This document shows, piece by piece, positions 35,266 to 47,760 of a stretch of DNA of 64,000 nt. The stretch comes from Aspidiotus rigidus (Eukaryota > Arthropoda > Insecta > Hemiptera > Diaspididae). The DNA is taken from NCBI GenBank assembly GCA_035079385.1, contig JAVHKY010000013.1, forward strand, positions 13,576,001 to 13,640,000, in the 5' to 3' direction. A program made the position numbers and the translations under genes. The notes under the pieces were generated by a model. The model was not told where the DNA came from and searched no databases. It saw only the letters and a list, made by a program, of their open reading frames with translations. Positions within the stretch are counted from its first letter, which is position 1. Each line of letters opens with the position of its first letter.

Positions 35266-35740
35266 GAGTGTGAGGCGTGAGCGAGGCAAGCTTACTCGGT
35301 CTCTACAAGAGATTGGGGTCGATAAATTGCTTGCTCCGAGTAGACTGGGGGTCTGATCCGAAGAAGTATTCTGCATTTGCAACCCCAATTATGAAGAAGA
35401 AGATTGATACGGAATGGGTAGAGCTACGCTACGGCCACTCAACACCTGACGACCATCCACATACAGACGGAGTTCTGCGGGATTCCAAGTTGTGTTTGTT
35501 GAGTGTGCTACAGTTTCTGCAACTTGGTGGTTGCCAAGATGAGAAGTTTTCGCCCTGGAGATTCTTCCAACACTGAAATGGTACCCGAAATGGACGATAC
35601 CGGTGTTGGAGGAAATGACATTGATGGCAATGTATAACCCAAACCCACTCCACAATAAGAGACAGGTGGGCGAGCGGCTGCACATACGACACAAGGAAAT
35701 GTTGACTTCATGAAAGTGATACTTTTAACCGATATCAAGA
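35266..35740 (+). mobile_element. R1-like LINE remnant, 3' segment
   Basis: Continues the ORF remnant after the zinc knuckle and then the 3' non-coding region. 35515-35625 (GGTTGCCAAGAnGAGA...GATACCGGTGTTGGAGGAA) matches the minus-strand copy at about 16830-16735. It ends close to the right copy of the flanking direct repeat. Confidence 0.7.
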
Positions 35741-35754
35741 CAAAATCATTCATG

Positions 35755-35828
35755 ATGGTAATTGAAATAAGACTGACATAAAGTTGATGAATTTTACCGG
35801 CTTTACATGACTTTGAATATTGTGAGGC
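35755..35828 (+). repeat. Direct repeat, right copy
   Basis: Partner of 32896-32970. See the finding on a possible long target-site duplication. Confidence 0.7.
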
Positions 35829-36330
35829 AATTTTTGCCCTGCGGTTTAAAAAAAAAATAAAATAAAAGAATAACTGAGTTACCGCCTACGCCTCAGTAAC
35901 CGGATGTCTCTTACTTCTTTTTCTCTCTCTTGACTGTAAAACAACGAAAATTTGTCTTATCTTTTTTTTTTTTCTTCAATCACCAGAACTCAGAAGATCT
36001 GAAGCTTTTTTTAGCGTGGTACCCACTATTTCTTTTGTGGGGGGGGGGTACTTTCTGCGGTTGATGAGTGATGTCACGGGGGAGGGGCTGAGAAAAATCT
36101 CAATTCTCGAGCTCGCGGAACGCAGGAAACCTGTTTTATGAGTCAAATTAGTTTTGGTATTGAGAATCCTAGAGTGACTGGACCTAGGATAAAACTAATA
36201 TAAGGGTGGCCTAGACCTACTCTAAACCTAACGTCATATTTTAGGGACTTCTTTAGCTCGAACCCTTGATCAGACCACTCATAAGATTAGCCGTTTCCCA
36301 CGGAACTGCGAAGCTTCCGGGTCCCCCGCT
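35829..36330. repeat. Low-complexity sequence and second copy of the 25.98-kb repeat
   Basis: Contains A- and T-runs, a G-run near 36040-36048 and AGGAAACCTGTTTTATGAG (36126). The 36137-36260 repeat matches 25985-26110. GTCCCCCGCTGCC leads into the palindrome at 36331. Confidence 0.5.
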
Positions 36331-36353
36331 GCCATTGCAGAGTTTGCAATGGC
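36331..36353. repeat. GCCATTGCA palindrome, copy 3 of 4
   Basis: Perfect nine-base arms GCCATTGCA/TGCAATGGC with a five-base centre, preceded by GGTCCCCCGCT. Orientation is opposite to the copy at 6891. Confidence 0.75.
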
Positions 36354-38580
36354 GTCTAAATTTTTTCTGTTGAGATCTCGAGCTCGAGAGTTCTTAATTT
36401 TTTTTTTTTCATGTAAAAATCAGGAAACCAAAAGATCCATGTATTCTTGTTATACTCGGATCGGGAACCTCAGAGATTGGTTTCCATTTTTCCTGTCAGG
36501 AGTTGGAATCCAGATACATCTCATCAAATAATCTTATGGGTTCCCAGCCCCGCATTGCATCAATAAGGTATGAAAAAATGCTATGCAAAGGTTAGATTTT
36601 AACCAACAGAACATACAAATATTCAGCGACGTTTCATTTTCTTTTTCGTGGATGCCTAAGGGCTCTTAGCTTGCCGAGGTAAGAGCATGCACGTTTAGCA
36701 TAAACTCAAACTTGGGCCGTGGCATTTGTTTTGACCACGTTATTTTCAAGTTTTAAGTCAGCTAATGATTTTTCTTATGATCGGCTTCAAGAAAGTCAAA
36801 GTCATCGATTTGAACTTAGAACTGGTTCATTACAACTTGAAAAAAGCGAATGCCGAACATTACTAAGTCAATTGAGAGGGGTTCATATTACGTATGGTTC
36901 CAAGTTTAAAATGATGCATCGATAGACTGAAAGCCTTAAGCTCAAGTTATGAGTCAATGACAATTAAGTATAACTTGACAGCCCTGGGTAAGAGTCATAA
37001 AAATGATAGAAATGAAGAAACGTGTGATTTAAGCGTATACACATACGATTCCTCCTTTTTTGAAGAAAAAATCAATGTCGACAATTATTTCCATTTCCAA
37101 TCTTTATTTTCCTAGGCTAAAAATAAGAACAGAATTCGTTCGTTTCAAACGGGCGCAATTTTATAACGAGAAATACGAAAATAAAAGGTTCTTCAAAATT
37201 GTCCTCTTTCCTGAAACATTATTTCGAAACGACGACTGGTAATTATTTGAAGACGCGTTGAGTAACCTTGACCTATCAGCGAAGAGAAGGAGAAAAAATT
37301 TCAAGATTGTCGTCGAGTCGCGAACAAGGTCAATGAATAAAGGGAATCGTGTAGTTTTGACATTACTGTATTACAACAGCAGTCGGCAGTGTATTTTCCT
37401 TTTAGAGAGTCACATTCTTTTCCTTTCGTATACGTAAAACCATTTACTACAGAACATTTTCCGTTTGCTTGGACGTTTCGTCGACTATTTTCGCGCTATA
37501 AAGCGTTGATTAGAGTAATCGATTCTCTTGACGGATGTTCTTTCTTTCCATTTGACGGTCTCTGCTTCATCAGTTCTACTAGATTACTCCGTCCACTTTA
37601 GGTATTACATTTCTATTCGGCATAAAAGTAATATAATCATCATCAAACCTTCTGTATTCTTTTGAAATCAAAGCAGAAAACATACTTGAATTTATACAAT
37701 ACAAGGTCGAAGACTATAGGTCAGAAGAGTAGAAATTTACTCAAGTGTTTAGGAGAAGCTAAACAATCCGAACAATTCAGAAATATGCGCTTTACACAAT
37801 ACATGACAAGATAGGTGGCTCCATATTCAGTTTGCCCTAAAATGAACAATTAATACCAAAACGTTATCTTTTAATTGAAAATTTCATCTACAATAAATTG
37901 TAGGCCTAATGTGCCATTTGTATACGAAATACCTTTTTCCTAGTTCGCTATATTTTGAATGGTTATTACCGCGAATTAGCTTCGCGAACAAACTTACGAC
38001 ACGTACGGTATCTATACAACGCTAATGACGCTCTAGTTTGCGCAAAAAAGAGTATCCAACTACTTAAGAGTGACTGAAAAAACGAAATTTGAACAGATGA
38101 AATTAATTGTGGCCACGTCAGATAATTCAGGAAATAAAAAGAAAATCCTTATAATGTCTTTTCCGAAGCAGTTAGAAAGAAAACTGGGCGAGCACATTAT
38201 CCATATACGATTTTCTAAGACTCGTATAGCTTTGAAAATGATTATTTAACACAATTTACCTTCACCGTTTAATGTGAAAGTTTGCCAAATTTGTCTCGCT
38301 TACGGAATAACAATCTCGGTACTTGAAATGATACTGTAATGAAGCAATACGACTTAAGTTCGGATAGTACACATATCTCGATTTTCGTTTCCGTATTCGC
38401 CTTCGCATAAAAACAGTTGGTTGCCAACTTCCGTTTTGCCATGTACACCGTTCAAGCGTGATGATGACGATAAGTTCACCTCTAATTCGGTGTCCGATTT
38501 GTGAACTAGAAGAGATGGATAAATCTCGTTCTGAAAACATTATTCTTCGTTCGCAATAATTTGAAGTTCGAAATTAGAGG
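36354..38580. other. Unique stretch, no gene seen
   Basis: 36690-36970 carries a CAAGTTTAAGTC-like degenerate word repeat. 37000-38580 is non-repetitive AT-rich DNA with short overlapping frames and no recognisable motif. Confidence 0.4.
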
Positions 38581-38584
38581 TCGG

Positions 38585-38605
38585 TTATTGCAAACTTTGC
38601 AATGG
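38585..38605. repeat. GCCATTGCA palindrome, copy 4 of 4 (diverged left arm)
   Basis: ATTGCA...TGCAATGGC followed by AGCGAGGAATGCGCAAGC, the same flank type as at 6914. It abuts a LINE remnant. Confidence 0.55.
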
Positions 38606-38629
38606 CAGCGAGGAATGCGCAAGCTTCGT

Positions 38630-39600
38630 GGTTCCTTAGAATAAAACTGCTCTTACTTTTTGCCATCTCTTTCCCTCTATAGGGTATCTTCATGGAGTCG
38701 GCTCATAGGCGTTGCTCTTGGCCATTCTGGGTTTCTCATCAGGCCGCTTAGGTATGTAACTATCCTGTCTACCTTTTTCGCTGTCATCAGAGAATGGTGA
38801 GTCAAAGCAGATTTTTAGGTACTTATTACCTTCTTGGTCTTGGTTTCCACGATCCTTTCAGGCGAAAGGTGGATAAACTGAATTTCCGATGGATCGTGAA
38901 TAATATGGCCTTTGTCTTACTTACTACAAGTTCTAGTCTGACCGACTCGATCTAACGCGTCACTGCCTCTAGGGCCCGTTTTGCGTTGCTTTCCACCGCT
39001 ACACTTGTTTCGGCAATGCATACTGCAAGTGTGTTTAGCAGATGAGCTCAACACGCGGTGGCAGATTTAACTTGAAAATTATCTTAAATGCGGCGCACCA
39101 CAAGAGAGGACCGAGGACGCCCCAACCCCTTGACCTGTTCCCACAGACGTATGTACTTGGATATCTCGACAGCTAAGTTAGGAGCTGATCATCTTGAGCA
39201 GATATGTGGGCACTTCTGCGCCCATGAGGACTTTCAATATCCTCTACCATAGAATCGAGTTGAACGCATTCCTCATACCAAGGCTGACGGCTGCAATGAA
39301 CTGTCGCGTAGCTACTGCACACTTGGTTACCCTTTTCCGAATGATTTCAACATCTGATGTACAGCGTTGAGGTTGGAAACCATACCGACTACTTGAGATT
39401 ATATTTTTCTCCGTCAGATAGCTGTTGAGTCGATTGGCTATCACTCTCTGCAAGATTTTACCACAGGTTGTCTAGCAGACAATGTGGTCGACAAGAGAAT
39501 GACAATCCAGGGATCAACGCTAGCCTGTCTTTCTTCCATCGCACAGGGAACAGGCCCCCAGAAACTGTCGTATTGAATGTATTAAAAAGCAATGCCGAGT
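38630..39600 (-). mobile_element. R1-like LINE remnant, RT fingers and palm
   Basis: On the minus strand: FPVRWKKDRLALIPG (near 39560-39510), VIANRLNSYLTEKNIIS and YGFQPQRCTSD (39450-39350), AAVSLGMRNAFNS (near 39260), then a frameshifted AVESNAKRALEAVTR...LELVVSKTKAILFT block (about 39010-38900). These are consecutive R1-clade RT blocks. The catalytic Asp expected in the first of the palm motifs (SLDxRNAFNS) is Gly here, and the frame is broken several times. Confidence 0.8.
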
Positions 39601-39721
39601 CAACTGAATGTATTGCGCTCCAAAGACCCGGAGCCTCCCAATATTTACTACGATCCAGCCTCCCAAAATTAAATGAACGTTTTGAAAAATTTGCTTATAA
39701 TTTCTTATTACTGAAGCAGTA

Positions 39722-41969
39722 AAGGCTCTAGCCGGGTAGGGGGGGAGGATGGCCTTCGTCGAAAAATGTTTCAAATATCCGACAAAATATTGTCCCCAAT
39801 GAGAAAACTCGAGGACCCATCCGCTAACCCACATGGGCTGCAGAGTCATTTTTAGGGCTGAAATCTAAATGGCTGTATCTCAAGCTATAATGATCGCTCT
39901 GCAATGTAACTTAAGGAAATTTCAGTTCATGTAAACTTTCAACCGTGGTATTTTTTTCAAAAAGAAACATTCATATTTTCCCTAGTTTCTAGTAATAACA
40001 AAAATATTTAAAAAATCGGGATGGGGGCACCTGGGGAAAATCATTCATTTGAAGCGCCATACCATGTACTACAACATGCATTAGTACCATAGTCATCGGT
40101 GAGGTGGCCCATTCCCAAAAAAATCAATATTTTAATGAATTTCTGTGATTTTTCTATGAATAGCGGGGTGACCTACGACTGCTACTGCAATAGACCGCGT
40201 GAAATGTTCGAGCTGAAAGATTGTACTACTCCGTGGGATGAAATGGGAATTTAGATCGACCAAAAATATATTTTCAGTACATATTTCGTTTATCAATTTG
40301 GTCAATGCTTCTGTAAACACATCCACGGATTAGGTGGAGTGCGTTAGTTTGAGAAAAAAAGTTGAAAAATTCTTCAGTCGCTGGAACAGTCTGAAAACAG
40401 TAGAGAAGTGAGAAAATCCACTTTTTTACCCTGGAGGACCGTGAGTTTTGGTATTTCATTCATCAATTAGGTCGATTATAATATGAACACGTTCCTCGAG
40501 TTCGAAAAAAATGGTCGAAAAATTCTCGTGCCACTGGAACGTTTTGGAAATGACGAAAAATCGAGAAAGTCAACTTTTTCACCCTGGAGGACCTTGAGTT
40601 TTAGTATTTCGTTCATCAATTAGGTCAATTATAATGTAAACATATCCGTCGAGTTCGAAAAAATGGTCAAAAAACTCTCCACTCGCTGGAATGGTCTGGA
40701 AAAGATGAAAAATTGAGAAAATCCACTTATTCAACATTCCGTTATTTTGTTCAGAAATGAAATACCAAAACTCACGGTCCTTCAAGGTGAAAAACTGTAT
40801 TTTTTTGAGTATTTGTTATTTGCAAAACGTTCTAGCGGCTAAAGAATTTTTTGACCATTTTTTCAATTTCGATACTCAGGTTTACTTAAGAATTGACCTA
40901 ATTGATGATCAAAATAGCAGAACTCACGGTTTTCATGTTGAAAAAGTGGATTTTCTCAATTCTTCATCTTTTCCAGACCATTCCAGCGACTGGAGAATTT
41001 TTTGACCATTTTTTTTCAAACTCGACAGATATGTTTACATTATAATTGACCTAATTGATGAACGAAATGCCAAAACTGACAGTCCTCCAGGGTGAAAAAG
41101 TCGAGTTTCTCGATTATTCGTCATTTCTAGAACGTTCCAGCGGCTGGAGAAGTTTTTGACAATTTTTTTTCGAACTCGAAGAACGTGTTTATAATATAAT
41201 CGACCTAATTGATGAATGAAATACCATAAATCACGGTCCTCCATGGTGAAAAAGTGGATTTTCTCACTTCTCTACTGTTTTCAGAGTGTTCCAGCGATTG
41301 GAGAATTTTTCAACTATTTTTCTCTAACTAAAGCACTCCACCTAATCCGTGGATGTGTTTACAGAAGAATTGACCAAATTGATAAACGAAATACCTACTG
41401 AAAATATATTTTCGGTCGATCTACATTCCTATTTCATCCCACGGAGTAGTGCATATCTTTCCGCTCGAACATTGACTATTGATTTCACGCGGTCTATTGC
41501 AGTAGCAGTCGCAGATCACCCCGCTATTGTTGGAAAATTACACAAATTCATTAAATATTGATTTTTTTGGGAATGTTCCACCTCACCGAGGACTATGGTA
41601 CTAATGCATATTGTAGTAGATGGTATGGCGCTTCAAATGAATGATTTTCTCCAGGTGCCTCCCCCCCCCCCGATTTTTTTTTAATATTCGAGTTTGAAGC
41701 TTTGTTATTGCTAGAAACTAGGGAAAATATGAATGATTTTTTTTGAAAAAAATACCATGGATGAACGTTCAATGTACTAAAATTTCCCCAAGTTACATTG
41801 CTGTGCGATTTAGATTTTAGGCCTAAAAATGATTCTGCAGCCCATGTGGGTGAGTGTATGAGTTCAATTTTATGGGTTTCGAGTTTTCTCATTGGGGAAA
41901 ACATTTTGACGGACATTTGAAACATTCTTTGACCAAGACCATCCCCCCCTTATCCGGCTAGAGCCTGTA
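39722..41969. mobile_element. 2.2-kb foldback element with arms of ~1.1 kb
   Basis: The outer ends AGGCTCTAGCCGGGTA (39725) and its counterpart ending GGCTAGAGCCT (41967) are inverted. The outer ~600 bp of each arm match at most positions. Shared landmarks include CATTGGGGA, CCCATGTGGGTTA/CACATGGGCTGC, CTTCAAATGAATGATTTTC and CACGGAGTAGT. A homologous open frame of about 64 codons lies in both arms (minus 40132-40326, plus 41349-41561); this follows from the symmetry. The inner ~900 bp consists of ~150-160-bp monomers (CATCAATTAGGTC...TCGCTGGAAnG...GGAGGACCGTGA), inverted about a centre near 40755. There is no transposase. A C/G-run of 7-10 bases lies next to each tip. Target duplication is not clear. 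Confidence 0.85.
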
Positions 41970-42077
41970 TTTCGATGAGAGCTCGAGGATGAATTATTTT
42001 TGTGATTTTGAAAGCTCATTTCTAATTTTGTTTGTTTAAATGTATGAATATTTAAAATTGAATTTCATTTTTGTTTC

Positions 42078-43100
42078 AGGTAAGTCAAGATTTTCCATAA
42101 TCCTGGAGTATATAATGCAATAAATATACCCGATCTATGACATGAATCCAGCACATCGTCAGAAAAGCCGGGTCCGGTAATTATAAATAATTAATTACCT
42201 TCGAATGTACAAACAAGAATTTCCCCAAAAAAGTACCAATGGACGGTGATATCAGCTATCTACTTCGGATCAGTTTTGAGAAAGCGACCAAGAACCAATT
42301 AAAAATCTACGCCTCAAAATTGTATCACCATATTGTTAAAATTCACTGTTCGCTCACGTCTGCATCGGACCAACGTAAGGTCGAATCACATCGACTCTAT
42401 ATTTTTCATCTCAGTTGTTACGTCGATTTCGATATGACCTATCGAACTGCTCTATTGCGTCGATCAACAGTCTATTTGTAATTGTAGTGCTTTGGAAATT
42501 TGTGCTAGTCGACTAATATTGATGTCACAATCCTCAATTGGCTGAACGCAAACGTCGACATTGGGTCGAAAATATGAGGCCAGATTTGTGGACCTGATTT
42601 TGATTGATTATACTGACGTCAATTCGAAATCGATTTATATATCCAACTCTTCGAATGCTTGCTGGATTTCATGCTTATGAATTGCTGTTGTTATGTAGTT
42701 CTGTAAGGATTTAAGCTGGTCCACTTCGAGTCCGATAAATCATCTCGACTGCAAATCGACTCGGAATCGACGTCGGTTTCCGGTCGATTATACGTCGCTC
42801 ATCAGCCAAACGGCTGGCAATCGACGTCGAAATTTCGTAGAAGTGCACAATCTTATACCTAGTTTCAGAATCGAGATTCAAATGATTATTCGATGCTTGG
42901 TATTACCTATAGATTTCAATATGGACTGAAAATCGACGACCATTTTTTTCCCTGGTCAAGCATAATTAAAATTCTCGATGGTCTTTGTTGTATAAGTATG
43001 TAAGATCGAGCATTCTATCTGCGAGTAGCGAAGATCCCAAATACAGTGCTGAAAATAGACTCTGATAGGGTCGATGTCGATTTTATAGCACGCCTCCCCA
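42078..43100 (+). repeat. Dispersed repeat family B, copy 2
   Basis: Begins GGTAAGTCAAGATTTTCCAT and follows copy 1 (20036-20985). It continues without the 1.2-kb interruption into TTCTATCTGCGAGTAGCG (near 43014), matching 22195 in copy 1. Further GTCGAT-rich sequence extends to about 43260. Confidence 0.75.
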
Positions 43101-45734
43101 GAAAACTGAAAATCGCCAGCAGGGTATCATTCGATCTGAGGTCGATAGAAAAAATTTAGGGAAGTCGATTCGAAATCGACCTGAAATTGACGTGGTGATT
43201 ATAATCGAAGTGGAGTAGACATTTGTCGATCCAGCATCGACCTATATCAAAATTCTTGATCTAATTACTTAGAGACTCGAGAAAAATTTCTGCCTATGAG
43301 TTGTTGAAATGCCCACTCTCAAGGTACAAATAAGGGCAGGGAAGCTTGAAGAAATGTTGACTATATTTAGTTGTATGTATGGGAGGCGGTGAACTTCTGA
43401 ACATTTCGACTTTGGGAGGGGAACTAAGAAAAATTCCGATCATCGAGCTCTTTGTATCAAAAGAAGTTAAATTACTTCATTCAAATCACGCACAAAACAG
43501 GGAAAATGAATAAAATGACAAGTATTAGTTCTATTCAAGGTACTGTTGTACAGCTTTTAGAGGTCAGCGAAGTTTTCTTCATTGAGTTTCTACTATATGG
43601 GTAGTAAGCCATAAAAGGTGCGATAAGTGAGTTGTAGTTTGTGCGTGCATATCAACGGCGTAGTCGCAGTAGAAGAAGAGAAAATGCTAGGTGAGTCTTT
43701 TCTAAAATTCTCATTGCGCGCGTTCGAAATCATATCAGATATCGTGCTTGAATTGCCGGTCTTTTCCGAAACTTCGTGTCTTGGAATGCTGAAATAGACA
43801 CTGCTGCTATTTGAACAAAGTTTCCTGTCGTCCTAAAAAATCAACTTTTTTTCAGACTTTTTCCCCCGCCTATATAAAATGTTCTACAAAGAAATATTGA
43901 AAGGTCCCGAAGAGACGAACAAAGGATCTTTAATATCACTTTACCTTCACCAATAGTGACTGACGTCTGTATATAAATAAATTATAAGCTCTCTTCTTCT
44001 TCTTCTCGTTACACCACTTTACACGTAGGAACGAATTTGTGACTATTGACACCCTCAATCGTCTTTATTGCATTTTGTCTTGTCTTTGGTATGACGGAAT
44101 TCCAATCATATTCATTCATCATTTCTCTTCGGGAAGTCAGCTAGATTTTGTTTACGTAATTTCGCAGTTGTTCAATCGAAAACCACAAGTATTTAAGCAA
44201 TTTTCGTTCTGGTGTACGTCAGTTCTGATGTCAACTTTTATCGAAAGAAAAGGAAGTCGCCAAACAATGATCCTGCAATTTGAATTTGAACTCGAGCTTT
44301 CGAAATTAATGAATCTGTCACGAGCACAACATCTGAAAAATTATATACACGTTTTCGAATAAGTTAGAAGCTTATAAGGAAATGGTTGTTTGCATCATAA
44401 ATCCTACGTTTACGTACCTCCATTGTGAAATTCATGCTGCAATAACCTTATCTAGAGATCGTACGACTCGTTGCAGTTGAACATCATTGCTCACAATCAC
44501 GTATGTCAGTGTAATACTAAAGTACTTGCATTGCTGAGGCAAATTGAATTCGAGATATTTTTATAATAATTTTGATTTTCGTAGGCTTCACAGTATCGTA
44601 GTATAATAATGAACAGTAAGTACGAGTATAAGTCTGAATTTTACTTCGCACTTGATTCTTGTACCTAATGAAGTATTTTACGATTAAAAATGTATTTACG
44701 ATGTAATTTAAATCTGATGAAGGAGAAAGAAAAAACGATGATCTAATTAAATTGTAGCTCGATTATATAGGCTGTCGTATGAGTTAAGAAACTCTCTTAT
44801 TGTGTACGTAATAAAAAAACCATCAGGAGAATTGCTTTCCTCAAGGGCTTATCAAATTAGAAGTCAACATTTCGGGTAGAAGCTACAATCTTACTGCTCT
44901 TTTATTCGAACTATTATGCGTATCGTTTTATCAAGTCATTGGTGGAAACTTACAATTTTGCCGAGCGATGCTGGAGCCCAGTTTCGGAGATGGGAAAACT
45001 GACTTGTTGATTGATTTTTTATGTATCTACATTAAAGCTTGATTTTTTGTGCTCAGTCACACCTGCCACCTGTATATCGAGGAGTAAAACACAATCTTTC
45101 ACCGTTTGATTATAAGTTATAATTTTCTATTATTTTAAGTTATCAAAAAGATTGAGATAACTGGTTTAACGTTATTGGATTTTATCGAACTCAAACGAGA
45201 GGGAGATTTGGGTGTCAGTTATTGTTAGGTGTTTAGAGATTAAAACGAAAGGAAAATGATCGTTGATTGAGATTAATAAGTTGAAAGAAGGGTGGATACT
45301 GGATACCCTCTCCCCAGCAATTCTATTGGGGGTGGGAGGCAAAAGAGTCTCCCTCTCAAGATTTCATTGCATTACTAGCTAACTTTATCATCAAATATAG
45401 GCGAAATGTTTCAATCATCGTACTTTGGATCTAAGGTTTTCTGTAATATTGCATGAGTGGCTCATGTTTGAGCTTCTACGAGGTTCGCTATAGACGTCTA
45501 ACCTATGTATTATCCTTTTTGTTTATCTCCCTTTGTACTTTCAAGATAAACTCTGTTACATAACTTAGATATTCTCATTATCGGTTCAGTGTGATGAAAT
45601 CAAAGACAACGAAGTGTTTCTGTCTCACTAAATTATTTATTCTTCTCCATAATACAGCTAGGCGATAAAAATCATATCACCCGTCCTTCTATGTGTGCGA
45701 TTCGGTCTAGCTAATATTCTCACAGCACACAACA
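43101..45734. other. Mostly unique stretch; one candidate tiny first exon, no gene supported
   Basis: Near 43678-43696 an ATGCTAG|GTGAGTC context follows a purine-rich leader, which is a possible two-codon first exon. No downstream exon is recognisable. The 107-codon frame at 44039-44362 begins at GTG and has no motif. Confidence 0.35.
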
Positions 45735-46620
45735 CTATACCGCGATTACTCGTAAGTCTTTCTCCTCCACCTCCCCCCTCCGCGCCCAAAACTTACTACT
45801 TCTCTCGTTCTGGACAAGTATCTCAAATTCAAGCCCCTTCCCTCTGTCTACTCAGCCACCCGACGCCTCACATTCGCCTAAACCTGGTAACTTATCAAAG
45901 TTACCCAACATAATCTACATTGAGCCCATGTCAAAGTCATTATTGCAAATGATCCAACCATCTGTGCTTTACAGATGGATCTAAATCGAGTCTCACCTCT
46001 CTACTCTTCTCTACCTACAATTGCCTTTTCTAGATTCCTGGTCTTATTGGCTCCCGGAATACGATGCAGTTGACCGAGCAGCCAAGCGAACCATACCTGA
46101 TCCCTTCTCTTCTCCGGTCCATGACTTGAAATCTTACTATTGTTTTCTAATAATCTCATCATGGTACAACCTTTGGTCCTCTCACCCTCACAAAAAACTT
46201 CATTCAGTGAAATAATCGTCGATCACCTGTTCCAATCAGAACACGACTAAGAACTGGGCGCGCACTTGTTTAGCTCACTCCTTCCTTTTTGCTGGGTTCT
46301 CCGCTTCACCCTCATGCGAGTACTGCTATGCTAAGGAATTATCCATCTCCTCTTTTCTCTGTTGTCCATGCCTCCTAATCCTCAGAAAATCAATTCTCCT
46401 CTACCATCCCTAACTACTCAGAATCCATCACTAATTCTCCACACTCTCCCTGATCCACATACTGTTACAAGTCCATTGAGCTCCAATACTTCTTCCCTAG
46501 CTGATAACCCTCTGCGTAGTTGAATAGCTCGTGAAAAGAAAGGGCAACGTTTGAAACAGAATTTCGGAAAGAAAATTCCACTTTGAAGAATCTTCACTTG
46601 TTTCATATATCTTTTCTCAA
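45735..46620 (+). mobile_element. Jockey-like LINE remnant, RNase H to C-terminal region
   Basis: Frame-broken fragments show CFTDGSKSS (near 45966-45990), EYDAVDRAAKRTIPDPFSSP (near 46050-46110, the end of RNase H), RTRLRTGRA (near 46230-46265) and CEYCYAKEL (near 46317-46345). Order and spacing match the LINE at the window start, but the sequence is much more decayed and shortened between the first two blocks. Confidence 0.7.
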
Positions 46621-46629
46621 GCAAATCTA

Positions 46630-47760
46630 GCCCCTAATTCCAAAGTTTGAGAGCTCCGACCACCAATAATCCTGTATACTGTATCCCTTTTTTCCCTTTA
46701 TAATAGACTATGAAGTCATCAGCCGCGACCCCGAGCTGGCATTCTCCAACTATGACGTCATCAACCGTGACCTGGAACCTGATTGTAAAATCTACGAGTT
46801 CGGTCCACCTCCTCTATCCTTGTAATATATAAGTGGTTCAGTATGAGATTTTGTACTGATGTATCTTGGGCTTATGTTCGGCCTGGTTTCATGGCCTAGC
46901 ATAGCTTGGTATTCGGCAGAGGTCAGTATAATGGAGGCTGAGGAGTAACACCAGGCCTGAGACCTGAACCAAATAGCGCAACCGGAACCGGTTCTGTTCC
47001 TGTATCTTTAGGACTCTGAAATCGGAACCCGAAGGAAACGGATCCTAAAATCGGGTTCTAGAACCTGAACTGCGAGGAACAGGATCCCGCGATCAGGTTT
47101 CCAAACCAGAACCCGAAGGAACCGGATCTCACGATTCAGTCCAAGAATCTGTATAACCGCAACGACTAAAAAAATAACTATTCCCAGTCGTGTCTACATT
47201 CTGAAATCTGTAAGTATGACGTCATCAGCGTGACCCAGACGCCTGGTATAAAAGAGCCTAGTATAATGGAGACTCTTGGGAGGGTTACAAGCGGAGTCAA
47301 TGGTCGCGAGAATAAGAGAAAGTAAGGAAGAGAGGGAGTCCAAACTGTGCTGATGCCGTCACGGGTACTGATGATGACATGACAGGCATTGGTATGACGC
47401 TGAGTGCACCCATGCGTGAACAGTTCACCCGGCCTATAATCAAATTCAAGAACGCGTGCGTACGAGCGAAGCAAGTCAGGCTCTTGTAGACTAGCTGGGC
47501 CGCATGATTCTTCCTTCTAAATTAATTTTCGGAGTGGTGTTGCTCGTTTTAAATCATTAAACTGTGTTGTTATAAAATTGTGTTTTGAACTCTGATCCGT
47601 GGGTTGAATCATTACCTGCCTTCGTATACCACCTCCTTTCTCAACGTCATCACATAGAAGGCGAGGCCGTAAAAAATAAGTGAGGCCACTTACTACTGGA
47701 TATGAAACATTATCTTTATTTATCTGGCTCTGCCAGAAAATTTCTCTTTTTTCCTAAAGC
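46630..47760 (+). repeat. Dispersed repeat family C, copy 1
   Basis: CCTAATTCCAAAGTTTGAGA, AATAATCCTGTATACTGTAT, GTATGACGTCATCAGCSGT, GTATAATGGAGACT and a GATATGAAACAT end appear in the same order as at 60010-60860. It contains TGACGTCA sites and, at 46975-47140, a degenerate GGAACCGG/GAACCCGAAGGAA word repeat that copy 2 lacks. Confidence 0.7.

Noticed and set aside
39520..39849. 109-codon minus-strand ORF as a gene
   Set aside because: It spans the junction of the foldback tip and the R1-like remnant, so it is chimeric.
40132..41561. Two homologous ~64-codon ORFs as a conserved protein
   Set aside because: They are mirror images produced by the foldback's inverted arms; there is no domain and no start or regulatory context.
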